Translations under genes and position numbers: made by a program
In this document: in pieces, positions 40,511 to 48,719 of the stretch
How positions within the stretch are numbered: position 1 is the stretch's first letter
How the letters are laid out: every line of letters begins with the position of its first letter
The notes under the pieces: model-generated
The model's database searches: none
The model's input: the letters and a program-made list of their open reading frames with translations, nothing else
What the model was told of the DNA's origin: nothing
Assembly: GCA_945878865.1 (NCBI GenBank)
Contig: CAMCUD010000025.1
Location: 1-56,509, forward strand
Origin: Bifidobacterium breve
GTDB taxonomy: Bacteria; Actinomycetota; Thermoleophilia; Solirubrobacterales; Solirubrobacteraceae
Length of the DNA stretch: 56,509 nucleotides
Reading direction: 5' to 3'

Positions 40511-42045
40511 TGGCCCGGCACCAGCGCGGCAGCTACACGGAGGGCATCGGCTTCGAGGCGATCGCGTTCGTGCTGGTCACGATCATCACGCTGGGCTCGA
40601 GTGTCGCGATCGCCCGCCTGTACGGCGTCGATGTGCTCGGCGAGTACGCGCTGGCGTTTGCCCCGTACTACGCGCTGAACAACCTGTCGAGCGTCCGCGA
40701 GCAGGCCGCGTTCGCACGGCGGATCGCCACCATGGAGCCCCGGGACCCGCTCGTGACGGGCCTTTGGGTCGCGATGTTCGGCTTCTCCACCGCGCTGACG
40801 GTCGGGATGGCGGTCGTCGTCCTGGTCGTGACGTACCTCGTCTACACGGGCCCGATGGGCCGGCCCGAGCTCTTCCCGCTCGCCGTGATCCCCGTCGTGA
40901 TGGGGGTGGTCGTGTTCAACCCGTCGTGGAACCTCGACCGCGTCTTCACCACCTTCCGGGCGGGCCGGATCCTCGTGCGCATGCGCATCGTCGCGGCGCT
41001 GACGACCGCGGCGTTCATGGTCACCGCCGGCGTCGTGTGGGGCACGACGCTCTCGCTCGTCATCGCGGAGACCGTCTCGTGGATCCCGCTGCTCATCTGG
41101 CGCGCGATCGCCGTCCGCCACTACATGCGGCCGATCGTGCCGTGGTCGGTGCTGCGCGAGGGTCGCGAGACCCTGCCGGAGATCGTGTCGTTCGGCCTGC
41201 GGCTCACCCCAGGCACCCTGGCGGAGGCCTCGCTCAACCAGGCGGGGACATGGATCATCGGCCTCCTGGCGCCGCTCGGCGCCGTCGGCTCGTACTCCCG
41301 CGCGTGGCAGCTCGTCCGCCGGGTCATGGAGCTGCGCGCGCGCGTGGCGGAGATGCTCTTCCCGACGCTGATCGAGCGCCGGGACGCCGGCGACATGCAC
41401 GGCGCCGACCGGGCGCTCGCCGACACGATGCGCTACGTCCTGACCGGCCTGACGATGATCGCCGCCGCTGGCGGCGGCGCGGCCGTCGGGGTGATGGAGA
41501 TCTTCGGCGAGGGCTTCGTCGAGGCGTCGAGCGCCCTCGTGTTCCTTCTGCTCGTCCCGCCGCTGGCGATCAGCTCGTTCGTGCAGTTCCAGTCGATGTG
41601 GGCGCTCGGGCGGCCGACGGCGAGCTCCGTCATCTCGCTCGTGCGCGCGGCGATCGGCCTGCCGCTCATGGCGATCCTCACGTGGAAGCTCGGCATCGTC
41701 GGGTGCGCGATGGGCCAGGCGATCGCGTATGCCGCGGGGCTGATCGTCATCACCGTGCACACCAATCGCGAGATGTCGCAGCCGCTGCGCCAGCTCTTCA
41801 CCATCCGCCAGGCCGTGGCGATTCCGGTCGCCTACGTCGGGGGCTTCGTGGTCTCGCGGGTCATCGACGAGGCGATGCCGCCGATCATCGGGCTGCCGCT
41901 GGCGCTCGCCGCCGGCGCTGCGATCTACCTCGCGCTGATCGGCGTCGTCGGCGGGGTCAACGAGCGCGACCGCGATCGGGCGCGCCGGCTCCGGGGGAAG
42001 CTCTCGCGGGGCGGCGCCTCAGCACCCGCGCAGGCGCAGGCGTAG
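40510..42045 (+). CDS. Wzx-like polysaccharide flippase (MVF/MATE superfamily)
   Basis: A 511-residue integral membrane protein with 12-14 hydrophobic segments. The start (GSYTEGIGFEAIAFVLVTII) and the next segment ending RLYGVDVLGEYALAFAPYYA fit the polysaccharide transporter (PST) family, where the first helices carry G-x-x-x-x-G and a YG motif. The ATG overlaps the previous stop by 1 nt (TGATG). It should move lipid-linked repeat units across the membrane to the Wzy-like protein. It is last in the operon; its 3' end overlaps the convergent lipoprotein gene by 27 bp. Confidence 0.88.
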   Translation: MARHQRGSYTEGIGFEAIAFVLVTIITLGSSVAIARLYGVDVLGEYALAFAPYYALNNLSSVREQAAFARRIATMEPRDPLVTGLWVAMFGFSTALTVGMAVVVLVVTYLVYTGPMGRPELFPLAVIPVVMGVVVFNPSWNLDRVFTTFRAGRILVRMRIVAALTTAAFMVTAGVVWGTTLSLVIAETVSWIPLLIWRAIAVRHYMRPIVPWSVLREGRETLPEIVSFGLRLTPGTLAEASLNQAGTWIIGLLAPLGAVGSYSRAWQLVRRVMELRARVAEMLFPTLIERRDAGDMHGADRALADTMRYVLTGLTMIAAAGGGAAVGVMEIFGEGFVEASSALVFLLLVPPLAISSFVQFQSMWALGRPTASSVISLVRAAIGLPLMAILTWKLGIVGCAMGQAIAYAAGLIVITVHTNREMSQPLRQLFTIRQAVAIPVAYVGGFVVSRVIDEAMPPIIGLPLALAAGAAIYLALIGVVGGVNERDRDRARRLRGKLSRGGASAPAQAQA

Positions 42046-43080
42046 CGCCTGCAGGTGCTGCCAGGGGAAGGCCGTCGCGATCTCCATCGGTGATGCGTCG
42101 CCCTTGATGTCGCGATAGGGGTCACCGCCGCCGTACTGGGTGGGATCCTCGGCGGCGAAGCCCACCGCCCCCGCCCGGTTGACGACGACGACGCCGTACC
42201 GCTGGGCGGCGCGCGCCATGATCTTCGTCATCGGGGGGACGTCGAGCGCCTCCACGTCGAGCGTGGGGTCGAGGCGGAACCGCGCGCCCTCCGGAATGGC
42301 GTCAGGAGCGTCGGTGACTCCGTCGGTGCCGTGAGCGGGCTCGGCGCACACGCCGCGGCGGGCGTCTGGGATCGCGAGGTACAGCGCGTGGTCAATGCGC
42401 CCGCGCCGTAACTCCTCCAGCGTCATGATCCCGGCCGCGCCGCCGATCTTCGTGGCGTTGAAGCCCCAGAAGGGCTTCTCCACTTCCGGCGACGAGCGCT
42501 GGCGGTAGTAGCCGGGGTTCGACGAGACGTCGCGCATCTTGCCGCCCCAGTCCGCGCGGTAGACGCCGTCCTCCTCGCGGAACCGCCAGAACTCCCACAG
42601 CGTGTCCGACGACGGCTGGTAGACGACGAGCGCTCCGTCGGTTCCCCGGGCCGCCTGCGGGTCGTCGGGGAGCGGGACGTCCTCCCAGGCCTTCTGGAGC
42701 GCCGGCGCGGGCTTCGTGATCTCCACGCGCTTGCGCGGCTGGTCGGGGCCCACGCGGTAGATAGGGACGCTGTACTCCTTGATCATCACGGTGGCGCCCC
42801 GGCTGGCCACTTGGTCGCGGAGGTTCTCGACGTACGCGGCGCTCCGCGGATCCAGCGACGCATCATCGGGCACGGCCGTGTTCCAAGGCGAGTTCGGCGC
42901 GTAGAACTCCGGCGTCGCGCGTGGCGGCTCGGATGCGGTCGTGGCCGTGTCGGTGGAGGCCCGCGGTGTCGTGGCGGTCTGCGCCGGGCGCACCGGCGCC
43001 TCGTCATCACGGCTCGGCGCGCCGCATCCGGCCAGCAGCACGACGGTCGCTGCCGCGATGGTGGCCCCCGCCGTTCTCAT
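42019..43080 (-). CDS. Lipoprotein of an uncharacterised actinobacterial secreted family (paralogue A)
   Basis: A 353-residue protein with a lipoprotein signal (VVLLAGC, C19) and a Thr/Ala-rich linker to residue 55. The rest is closely similar in order to the next protein: PEFYAPNSPWNTAVPDDASL, SVPIYRVG, TLWEFWRFREEDGVYRADWG, KPFWGFNATKIGGAAGIMTL, RGRIDHALYLAIPDARRG, EGARFRLDP and IMARAAQRYGVVVVNRAG. This set is familiar from secreted proteins of Thermoleophilia but has no assigned function that I know of. WEFWRF and the invariant DHAL could be functional. A TACGGT element lies 8 nt before the ATG. A single PHO-like unit (CTTCACAACCT) ends 16 nt upstream of it. Confidence 0.8.
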   Translation of the reverse strand: MRTAGATIAAATVVLLAGCGAPSRDDEAPVRPAQTATTPRASTDTATTASEPPRATPEFYAPNSPWNTAVPDDASLDPRSAAYVENLRDQVASRGATVMIKEYSVPIYRVGPDQPRKRVEITKPAPALQKAWEDVPLPDDPQAARGTDGALVVYQPSSDTLWEFWRFREEDGVYRADWGGKMRDVSSNPGYYRQRSSPEVEKPFWGFNATKIGGAAGIMTLEELRRGRIDHALYLAIPDARRGVCAEPAHGTDGVTDAPDAIPEGARFRLDPTLDVEALDVPPMTKIMARAAQRYGVVVVNRAGAVGFAAEDPTQYGGGDPYRDIKGDASPMEIATAFPWQHLQALRLRLRGC

Positions 43081-43088
43081 CGCCGCGC

Positions 43089-43094
43089 ACCGTA
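43089..43094 (-). promoter_or_regulatory. -10-like element (TACGGT) of the paralogue A gene
   Basis: TACGGT on the minus strand lies 8 nt before ATG 43080 with no ribosome binding site, suggesting a leaderless mRNA. It shows that paralogue A has its own promoter 50 bp after the stop of paralogue B. Confidence 0.45.
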
Positions 43095-43129
43095 GCGCGG
43101 CGGCCTTGCGAGGTTGTGAAGAACGCGCG

Positions 43130-44248
43130 TCAGCCGCGCGCGGAGCGACGGCGGTGCGCGCGCTCGGGCCGCTTGGGCCGCTTGGGCCGCCGCAGCGCGT
43201 CGGCGGCCGTGGCCTGCCCGTCGCTCAGGCGCAGCGGCAGCGTCTGGACGTGCTCCCACGGGAACGCCCTCGCGACGTCGACCGGGCGCAGGCCTCCCAT
43301 CACCGAGGCGTACGGGTCCGTGGTGCGCCGGCTCGCATCCTCGGCGTAGAAGACCACGCTCCGGGCCGTGTTCGCGACCACCATGCCGTACCGCTGGGCT
43401 GCGCGGGCCATCATCCGCGTGAGAGGCGGAAGGCCGAGCGCGTCGATGTCGAGGTCGGGATCCAAGCGGAACCACGCGCCCTCGGGGATGGCGCGCGCGT
43501 CGGCGATGCGCCCGTCGGTGGCGTTGGCCGGCGCGGACCACACGCCCGCGCGCGCCTCGGGGATCGAGATCACCAGCGCGTGATCGATCCGCCCGGAGCG
43601 GATCTCCGGGACCGTCATGATGCCGCCGAGCAGGTTGAGGTGCGTGGCGTTCGTCCCCCAGAACGGCTTCTCGAGCGCGAGCCCGCTCTCGGGGTCGCGC
43701 AGATCGCGGTACCAGCCCGGGGAGTCATCGAGCCCGACGACGCGGCCGGCCCAGTCGGCGTGGAAGCCGTCCTCCTCGCGCGTGAAGCGCCAGAACTCCC
43801 ACATCGTGTCGGTCGCGGCCTGGTAGATCGCGACGTTGCCGTCGGTGCCCTCCGAGGCGACGGCGTCCGCGGGCACCGGCACGTCGGCCATGATCTCCTG
43901 CAGGCGGCGGGCGTCGGGGCGGTCGATGGTCACCTTGACCCGCGGCTGCGTGCCCGGGACGCGGTAGATCGGGACGGTGAACCGGCGCATGTTCACGGTG
44001 GCGTCGAAGTTCTCGGCCTGACGCTGCAGCTCGGCCGCGTAGGCCGCCGAGTCCCGGTCCAGGGTCGTCGCGCCGTCCACGCGCTGGTTGAACACCGCGT
44101 CGGGACCGAAGAACTCCGGCGCCGCGGACGCGGAGCCGGCGCCTGCGGCGAGGGCGGCGAGGGCGGCGAGGATGGCGAGGATGGCGGGGGCGAGAGCGGG
44201 CCGCGGGAGGATCACCCTCGTGGGGTCGTCCCCGATCGCCGCGCGCAT
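43130..44248 (-). CDS. Secreted protein of the same uncharacterised family (paralogue B)
   Basis: A 372-residue protein with a long signal peptide (about 1-43, hydrophobic core made of AIL/AAL repeats). It then has the family blocks PEFFGPDAVFNQRVDGATTL, TVPIYRVPG, TMWEFWRFTREEDGFHADWA, KPFWGTNATHLNLLGGIMTV, SGRIDHALVISIPEARAG, EGAWFRLDPDLDIDALGLPP and AQRYGMVVANTA. It lacks the lipobox of paralogue A and ends in a basic tail (RRPKRPKRPERAHRR) that could bind the wall or acidic polymer. Tandem duplication is the likely origin of the pair. Function unknown; location beside the polysaccharide operon suggests work on that product. Confidence 0.8.
   Translation of the reverse strand: MRAAIGDDPTRVILPRPALAPAILAILAALAALAAGAGSASAAPEFFGPDAVFNQRVDGATTLDRDSAAYAAELQRQAENFDATVNMRRFTVPIYRVPGTQPRVKVTIDRPDARRLQEIMADVPVPADAVASEGTDGNVAIYQAATDTMWEFWRFTREEDGFHADWAGRVVGLDDSPGWYRDLRDPESGLALEKPFWGTNATHLNLLGGIMTVPEIRSGRIDHALVISIPEARAGVWSAPANATDGRIADARAIPEGAWFRLDPDLDIDALGLPPLTRMMARAAQRYGMVVANTARSVVFYAEDASRRTTDPYASVMGGLRPVDVARAFPWEHVQTLPLRLSDGQATAADALRRPKRPKRPERAHRRRSARG
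43166..43190. repeat. 9-bp tandem repeat (GGGCCGCTT) in paralogue B tail
   Basis: GGGCCGCTT occurs twice and then partly a third time. On the minus strand it codes for the RPKRPKRPE basic tail. Confidence 0.7.
44148..44190. repeat. 9-bp tandem repeats in the signal peptide region of paralogue B
   Basis: GGCGAGGGC and GGCGAGGAT units alternate in tandem and code on the minus strand for AIL-AIL-AAL-AAL-AAG in the hydrophobic core. Unit gain or loss would keep the frame but change signal peptide length. Confidence 0.6.
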
Positions 44249-44325
44249 GACGCGGTGCGCCCCGACTTGGACGTCTGACCGGCAGCCGTCGCAAGTTCCC
44301 CCGAGGCCGGGCCGTTGATGTCACG

Positions 44326-45390
44326 GTGAGCACTATGGCGGCCCGAGCGACCCCGGCGGCACCTCACGCCGGGCCGGCCACGCCGCCCGCGGGCGCTCAG
44401 GGGCGCCCGCGCTCGATCATGCTCGACGTCATCAAGGGGCTGGCGATGTTCGGCGTCATCGCGCAGCACGCCGTCCCGAAGGATCAGCTCGCGGGTGTCG
44501 CCGGATCACTCTGGGTCCGCCAGGCGGTGACCGTCTTCCTCGTCGTGATGGGGCTGAACGCCACGCGGTCGATGCTCCGGCAGGGGCCCGCGCCGCTGCG
44601 CGAGCTCGCCGGCGCGGAGTACTGGACCAGCCGGTTCTGGCGGCTGCTCGCCCCCGTCCTCGTCTTCGCCGTCATCTCCACCCTGATCGGGGCGGCCCGC
44701 GGCGGGCTGGAGATCGGGCCGACCATCCTCCTGGGGCAGATGCCCTACCCGGGGCCGGGCGGGTACTTCGTGACCCTCGTGTTGACGTTCGCCGTGGTGT
44801 TCCCGGTCCTCTTCGTCCTCTTCCGCGCACACCCCGTCGCCACGGTGGCGGGCTGCTTCGCCGTGTCCCTGGCCGTCGAGGCGGCCGCGCTGCAGGTCGA
44901 CGCGATCAGCGGCCAGCAGTACCCGTTCGTCTACGTGGCGAGCCTCGCGCGGTACCTCGGGGTGGTCGGCGTCGGCATGTGGCTCGCCGTCGACGCGCGG
45001 CCGTTCGTCGCGCGCAACCTGTGGCTGTGGATCGGCGCGCCCATCGGCATCGCGTACCTCGTGTGGCTCGACACCGGGCAGCCCTCGTTCACCGACGTCG
45101 GGCCGAGCTTCCTGGCCACCGCGTTCCCGGCGGCATGCTACGCGGGCCTGGTCGTGGCGCTGCTGCTCGCGCTGCCCGTCTCGGCCCGAGGCGGGCGGCT
45201 GCTGGAGCCCGTGGCGCTCGTCGGCCGCGCGTCGTTTCACATCTTCCTCGTCCAGATGCTGGTGTTCCGGCTGCTCCCGGGCAGCGGGGCTGACACCTTC
45301 GTGCTGGCGACGGCGCTCTCGTGCGCGATCGGCATCGTGTTCTTCCGCGTGATGCCGACGTCGTGGCCCGGCCGCGCGCGCGGCGCCTGA
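44326..45390 (+). CDS. Acyltransferase 3 family membrane protein
   Basis: A 354-residue protein starting at GTG 44326 (ATG 44335 is an alternative). After a 28-residue Pro/Ala-rich head come about 10 hydrophobic segments. The opening SIMLDVIKGLAMFGVIAQHA has the early D and the H in helix 1 or its loop that mark the acyltransferase 3/OafB-like family (R/DxxR and conserved His). Members acetylate or succinylate surface sugars using acyl-CoA across the membrane. It lies between the polysaccharide operon and a transporter gene, so decorating the polysaccharide is the simplest role. It ends 18 bp from the convergent TauE gene. Confidence 0.8.
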   Translation: MSTMAARATPAAPHAGPATPPAGAQGRPRSIMLDVIKGLAMFGVIAQHAVPKDQLAGVAGSLWVRQAVTVFLVVMGLNATRSMLRQGPAPLRELAGAEYWTSRFWRLLAPVLVFAVISTLIGAARGGLEIGPTILLGQMPYPGPGGYFVTLVLTFAVVFPVLFVLFRAHPVATVAGCFAVSLAVEAAALQVDAISGQQYPFVYVASLARYLGVVGVGMWLAVDARPFVARNLWLWIGAPIGIAYLVWLDTGQPSFTDVGPSFLATAFPAACYAGLVVALLLALPVSARGGRLLEPVALVGRASFHIFLVQMLVFRLLPGSGADTFVLATALSCAIGIVFFRVMPTSWPGRARGA

Positions 45391-45408
45391 CTCCGCCGCG
45401 TGGTCAGA

Positions 45409-46332
45409 TCAGCGCTCGGCGTCCATGGCGACCGGCCGCGCGGGAGCGACGGCGATCGGGGCGCGGCGGATTCGCACGCGCTCGAAGAGCCAGATCGCGA
45501 CGCCGACGACCGTCGGCACGCCGAGGATGACGGCCGGGCCGATGGTGACCCCGCTCTTGCTCAGGACGCCGATGCCCGCGGCCATCAGGACGCACCCGAG
45601 CGTGGGGCGCAGCGCCCGGGCGGGCACGCGCGTCACGAGATGCGTGCCGATCCACACGCCGGGAAGCGAGCCGACGAGGATGTTGAGCATCAGGGCGACG
45701 TCGACGTTGCCGGCGAACCAGTTGGCCAGGCCGGCGACCCACAGCAGGATGGCGGCGTGGAACACGTCCGTGCCCACGACCCGATGCGGGGTCAGCTGAA
45801 AGACCAGGATGAGCGCTAGCCCGATGAGCGCGCCGCTGCCGACCGACGTCAGGCCGAGCACGAAGCCGAGGACCGCCCCGATGATCACCGCCTGCGCCTT
45901 GCGCACTCTGGTCATCTCCACGGTGTCCTGCTCGGCGGCCACCGCCTTGGGCATGAAGAGGGCGCGGCCGAGCGTGGCAACCGAGGTGATGAGCAGCGCG
46001 ATCGCTACCCAGAGCAGCAAGGTGTCGTCGAACGACTCCCCGTAGGAGTTGTGGAGCTGCTGGACGGTCCACACGCCGACGAGCGACGCGGGCGCCGACC
46101 CGGCGGCCATCCACCACGTGAGACCGAAGTCGACGGTCTTGTGCTTGATGTGATGCCACCCGCCGAACGTCTTCGTTACTGCGCCGTAGGCGAGGTCGGT
46201 GCCGATCGCGGTGACCGGCGGCGTTCCGACGAACAGCAACAGCAGCGGGGTCATGAGCGACCCGCCCCCGATGCCGGTCAGGCCGATGAGCACGCCGACA
46301 CCGAGGCCGAAGACGATGACGAGGGGGTCCAT
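45409..46332 (-). CDS. TauE/SafE family (sulfite or sulfonate exporter-like) membrane protein
   Basis: A 307-residue protein with about 8 hydrophobic segments and the two-fold family repeat. GLGVGVLIGLTGIGGGSLMTP in the first half and GAVLGFVLGLTSVGSGALIG in the second each hold the Gly-rich motif of this family, and GTDLAYGAVTK and GTDVFHAAIL are the paired follow-on motifs. Members export sulfite, sulfoacetate or similar anions. With two sulfotransferases and PAPS synthesis in the window a role in sulfur anion balance is possible but unproven, since this family is broad. No operon partner. Confidence 0.88.
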   Translation of the reverse strand: MDPLVIVFGLGVGVLIGLTGIGGGSLMTPLLLLFVGTPPVTAIGTDLAYGAVTKTFGGWHHIKHKTVDFGLTWWMAAGSAPASLVGVWTVQQLHNSYGESFDDTLLLWVAIALLITSVATLGRALFMPKAVAAEQDTVEMTRVRKAQAVIIGAVLGFVLGLTSVGSGALIGLALILVFQLTPHRVVGTDVFHAAILLWVAGLANWFAGNVDVALMLNILVGSLPGVWIGTHLVTRVPARALRPTLGCVLMAAGIGVLSKSGVTIGPAVILGVPTVVGVAIWLFERVRIRRAPIAVAPARPVAMDAER

Positions 46333-46383
46333 ACTCGCCTAAACGCATCGAGAATGTCCGGTCTTGCTCGATTCTCAGGATGT

Positions 46384-47244
46384 TCACGCGTCGTTGATCG
46401 GCCCCAAGCGCGGGATCGCGGCCCCGGTGTCGAAGGCGAGGAACCGCGAGAACTTCGGGTGCTCCGGCCCGTGGAAATCGGCGGAGCCCGTCGTGAGGAG
46501 ATCGAGCTCGTCCGCCAGCGCGGCGAGCGTCGCAGTCTGCTCGGCGGTGAACGTCGTGTAGAAGGCCTCGACGCCGTCCAGGCCGTCGGCGGCGAACCGG
46601 CGCAGGCACGCGGCGACCTCGGCGTCGTCCTCGATGTCCCAGTACGGATGCGCCCACACCGCCACGCCACCCGCGGCATGGACGACGTCGATCGCCTGCT
46701 TGATCGTGGGCAGCGTGCGGCCGCGGAACGCCGGCGCGCCGGGGATCAGATAGGCGACGAGGAAGTCCGTGCTCGTGGCGAGCGCCTCGTCGCGCAGCCG
46801 GTCCGCATTGGCCGGGTGCTCGAACACCGCGGTCGCGAGGTGCGGGCGGCCGGGGGCGTCGCGCCCGGAGAGATGCGACTCGTCGACTTCCCAGCCGAGC
46901 TCCCGGACCGCGTCGACCATGCGCCCGATGCGCCCGGCTCGATCGGCGCGGAACTCCTCCAGCGCGGCGCCGAACGCCGGGTCGTCGATGTCGATGCCGT
47001 AGCCGAGCAGGTGCAGGTCCTCGCCGGCTGGGTCGATGGTGGAGAGCTCGACGGCCGGCACGATGCGCACGCCATGTTGGACGCCCGCGTCCACGGCCTC
47101 CCGCACGCCGTCAACGGTGTCGTGGTCGGAAAGCGCAAGCAACTGGACACCCGCTTCGGCGGCGCGCGCGACGACGTCGGCCGGGGGCAGCGCGCCGTCG
47201 GAGTACGTGGAATGTGACTGCAGGTCGAAGCGGGGGAGGGTCAT
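46384..47244 (-). CDS. PHP-domain phosphoesterase (TrpH/YciV-like)
   Basis: A 286-residue protein. The PHP metal motifs are clear: DLQSHSTYSDG with H11, ALSDHDTVDG with D40-H41-D42, VPAVELSTI for the E ligand, VAVWAHPYWD for the next His, and SADFHGPEH at the end. This matches the RNase AM/YciV (TrpH) group, which acts on 3',5'-nucleoside bisphosphates (pAp) or short RNA 5' ends. Destruction of pAp, the by-product of PAPS-dependent sulfation, would fit this locus well, but that is inference. A TAGGCT element lies 7 nt before ATG 47244. Confidence 0.87.
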   Translation of the reverse strand: MTLPRFDLQSHSTYSDGALPPADVVARAAEAGVQLLALSDHDTVDGVREAVDAGVQHGVRIVPAVELSTIDPAGEDLHLLGYGIDIDDPAFGAALEEFRADRAGRIGRMVDAVRELGWEVDESHLSGRDAPGRPHLATAVFEHPANADRLRDEALATSTDFLVAYLIPGAPAFRGRTLPTIKQAIDVVHAAGGVAVWAHPYWDIEDDAEVAACLRRFAADGLDGVEAFYTTFTAEQTATLAALADELDLLTTGSADFHGPEHPKFSRFLAFDTGAAIPRLGPINDA

Positions 47245-47251
47245 GGCGCGG

Positions 47252-47257
47252 AGCCTA
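47252..47257 (-). promoter_or_regulatory. -10-like element (TAGGCT) of the PHP gene
   Basis: TAGGCT on the minus strand is 7 nt from the ATG with no Shine-Dalgarno sequence; a leaderless promoter is likely. Confidence 0.5.
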
Positions 47258-47294
47258 TGGCGGCGTTGAGCCCGCGGCGTGAACGACCTGTGCG

Positions 47295-47942
47295 TCAGTC
47301 GGCGTCGACGGGGGTCGCGTCCAGCGACTCCCACAGGTACCGGCACGCCAGCGTCCGGTACGGGCGCCACGGCTCGGCGATCTCGGTGAGCTCGACGCGC
47401 AGCGGCGCCTCCTCGAGCCCGTAGGCGAGCTGCACCGCCCGCCGGACCCCGAGATCGCCCCACGCCAGCACGTCGGGCCGCCGCAGGTGGAACATGAGGT
47501 ACATGTGGGCGCTCCACTCGCCGATGCCCTTCACCGCGGTGAGCTCGGCGATGACGTCGTCGTCGGAGAGCTCGGCGATCCGGTCGAGCTCGATCGAGCC
47601 GTCCTGCACGTGCTCGGCGAGCGACCGCAGGAAGCTCACCTTCATGCGGGACAGGCCGGCGGCCGCGCGCAGCTCCTCCGGATCGTCGGCGAGGACCTCC
47701 TCCGGCGTCGGGGTCCGGCCGCCGAAGCGGTCACACAGCCGCAGGTAGATCGCCCGGGCTGCCTTCGTCGAGAGCTGCTGGCCGACGATCGACCGCACGA
47801 GCGCCCCGTAGTGGTCGCTTGGTCGCCCGCGGGATTCGGCTTCGTCCTCGTCGGTGGGCAGCTCGCCGATCCGGTCGATGATCCCGGCGAGCACCTCGTC
47901 GGCCGCCCGCAGGTGCGCGACGGCCGCGGCGCGATCGTCCAT
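47295..47942 (-). CDS. DNA-3-methyladenine glycosylase (HhH-GPD, AlkA-like)
   Basis: A 215-residue protein. The helix-hairpin-helix TAVKGIGEWSAHMYLM (residues 135-150) and catalytic D163 in LAWGDLGVRRAV match the AlkA branch of HhH-GPD glycosylases, which remove alkylated bases. The N-terminal QQLSTKAARAI block is the usual AlkA helix. It is shorter than E. coli AlkA and lacks the N-terminal TBP-like domain, as in the short bacterial form. It follows hemQ directly (no gap), so the two are probably cotranscribed, although the functions are unrelated. Confidence 0.92.
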   Translation of the reverse strand: MDDRAAAVAHLRAADEVLAGIIDRIGELPTDEDEAESRGRPSDHYGALVRSIVGQQLSTKAARAIYLRLCDRFGGRTPTPEEVLADDPEELRAAAGLSRMKVSFLRSLAEHVQDGSIELDRIAELSDDDVIAELTAVKGIGEWSAHMYLMFHLRRPDVLAWGDLGVRRAVQLAYGLEEAPLRVELTEIAEPWRPYRTLACRYLWESLDATPVDAD

Positions 47943-48641
47943 CTACGCCGACGCGCTCGGCTCGACCGAGACCGCCTCGCCGTCGAGCGCGTTGAGCGCC
48001 CGCTCGACCGAGGTCGCGATGCAGGTGAACGTGGGCGTGTCCTGCTTGGTGTAGGCCGACGCCTCGGTGGTGCGCAGGCGCTGGACGAGGTCGAGGAAGT
48101 CGCCCGGGTCGTCGGTCTCGAACGCGACGACGAACTCCTGGTCGTCCAGGCCGAACGAATACGACGTGTTCAGGTCGATGTCCGGGTACTCGCGGCCGAC
48201 GGTGATGTGCTCCTGCATGATCCGCCAGCGCTCCTTGGCGTCCAGGCCGTACCACTCGCGGTTCTTGATGAACGGGTAGACGAAGAGGTACTTCGAGTGG
48301 GACTCGCGGACCTGCAGCCGCGCCTCGTCGCTGTACTCGGACTCCTTCGTCATCGCCAGGTACGAATAGGGGATCGACGCCCACTTCATGAGGCCGGACT
48401 GCGCGAGGACGACGTGGAACTCGTGGATGCGCTCGAGGTTCTCGGCCTGGCTGAGGAGCAGCATGTCCGTGTCCCCGCGGGTGCCCACGGTGGAGAAGGC
48501 GCGCAGCAGATGACCGTCGGAGAAGTCCTGGCAGGCGGCGGCGAACTCGCGCTTGTGCTCGGCGCGCTCCGCGGCGTCCAGCCGGCGCCAGGCGGGGTCG
48601 AGCTTGAGGAAGGTGAACTTCACGAAGTGGCGGCGCGGCAT
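47943..48641 (-). CDS. hemQ: Coproheme decarboxylase HemQ (chlorite dismutase family)
   Basis: A 232-residue protein of the chlorite dismutase-like family. MPRRHFVKFTFLKLDPAWR opens the ferredoxin-like repeat; FHVVLAQSGLMKWASIPYSY and the haem-side block SHSKYLFVYPFIKNREWY are typical of actinobacterial and firmicute HemQ, where K and Y act on the coproheme propionates. It makes haem b by oxidative decarboxylation in the last step of the coproporphyrin-dependent route used by monoderm bacteria, which supports the actinobacterial origin. The start at 48641 is set by TAGACT 7 nt upstream. It diverges from the GT4 fusion gene. Confidence 0.93.
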   Translation of the reverse strand: MPRRHFVKFTFLKLDPAWRRLDAAERAEHKREFAAACQDFSDGHLLRAFSTVGTRGDTDMLLLSQAENLERIHEFHVVLAQSGLMKWASIPYSYLAMTKESEYSDEARLQVRESHSKYLFVYPFIKNREWYGLDAKERWRIMQEHITVGREYPDIDLNTSYSFGLDDQEFVVAFETDDPGDFLDLVQRLRTTEASAYTKQDTPTFTCIATSVERALNALDGEAVSVEPSASA

Positions 48642-48648
48642 GGCCCCA

Positions 48649-48654
48649 AGTCTA
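48649..48654 (-). promoter_or_regulatory. -10-like element (TAGACT) of hemQ
   Basis: TAGACT on the minus strand lies 7 nt before ATG 48641 without a ribosome binding site, in the 78-bp spacer shared with the divergent GT4 fusion gene. Confidence 0.5.
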
Positions 48655-48706
48655 CGGCGGTGTGCACGCCGGCCTGCCCCGCATGCGCTCCACCCGCGCG
48701 GGCGGG

Positions 48707-48712
48707 TAGGAT
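48707..48712 (+). promoter_or_regulatory. -10-like element (TAGGAT) of the GT4-membrane fusion gene
   Basis: TAGGAT lies 7 nt before ATG 48720. An in-frame ATG at 48711 overlaps this hexamer, so 48720 is the better start for a leaderless transcript. Confidence 0.5.
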
Positions 48713-48719
48713 GGCGCGT

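Noticed and set aside
46051-47217. A 388-codon plus-strand open frame across the TauE and PHP genes
   Set aside because: It spans two real minus-strand genes and their spacer and shows no domain.
47487-48719. Upstream extension of the GT4 fusion gene
   Set aside because: The frame is open, but it lies antisense to hemQ and the glycosylase gene, and the GT4 domain begins exactly at 48720 after a promoter-like element.
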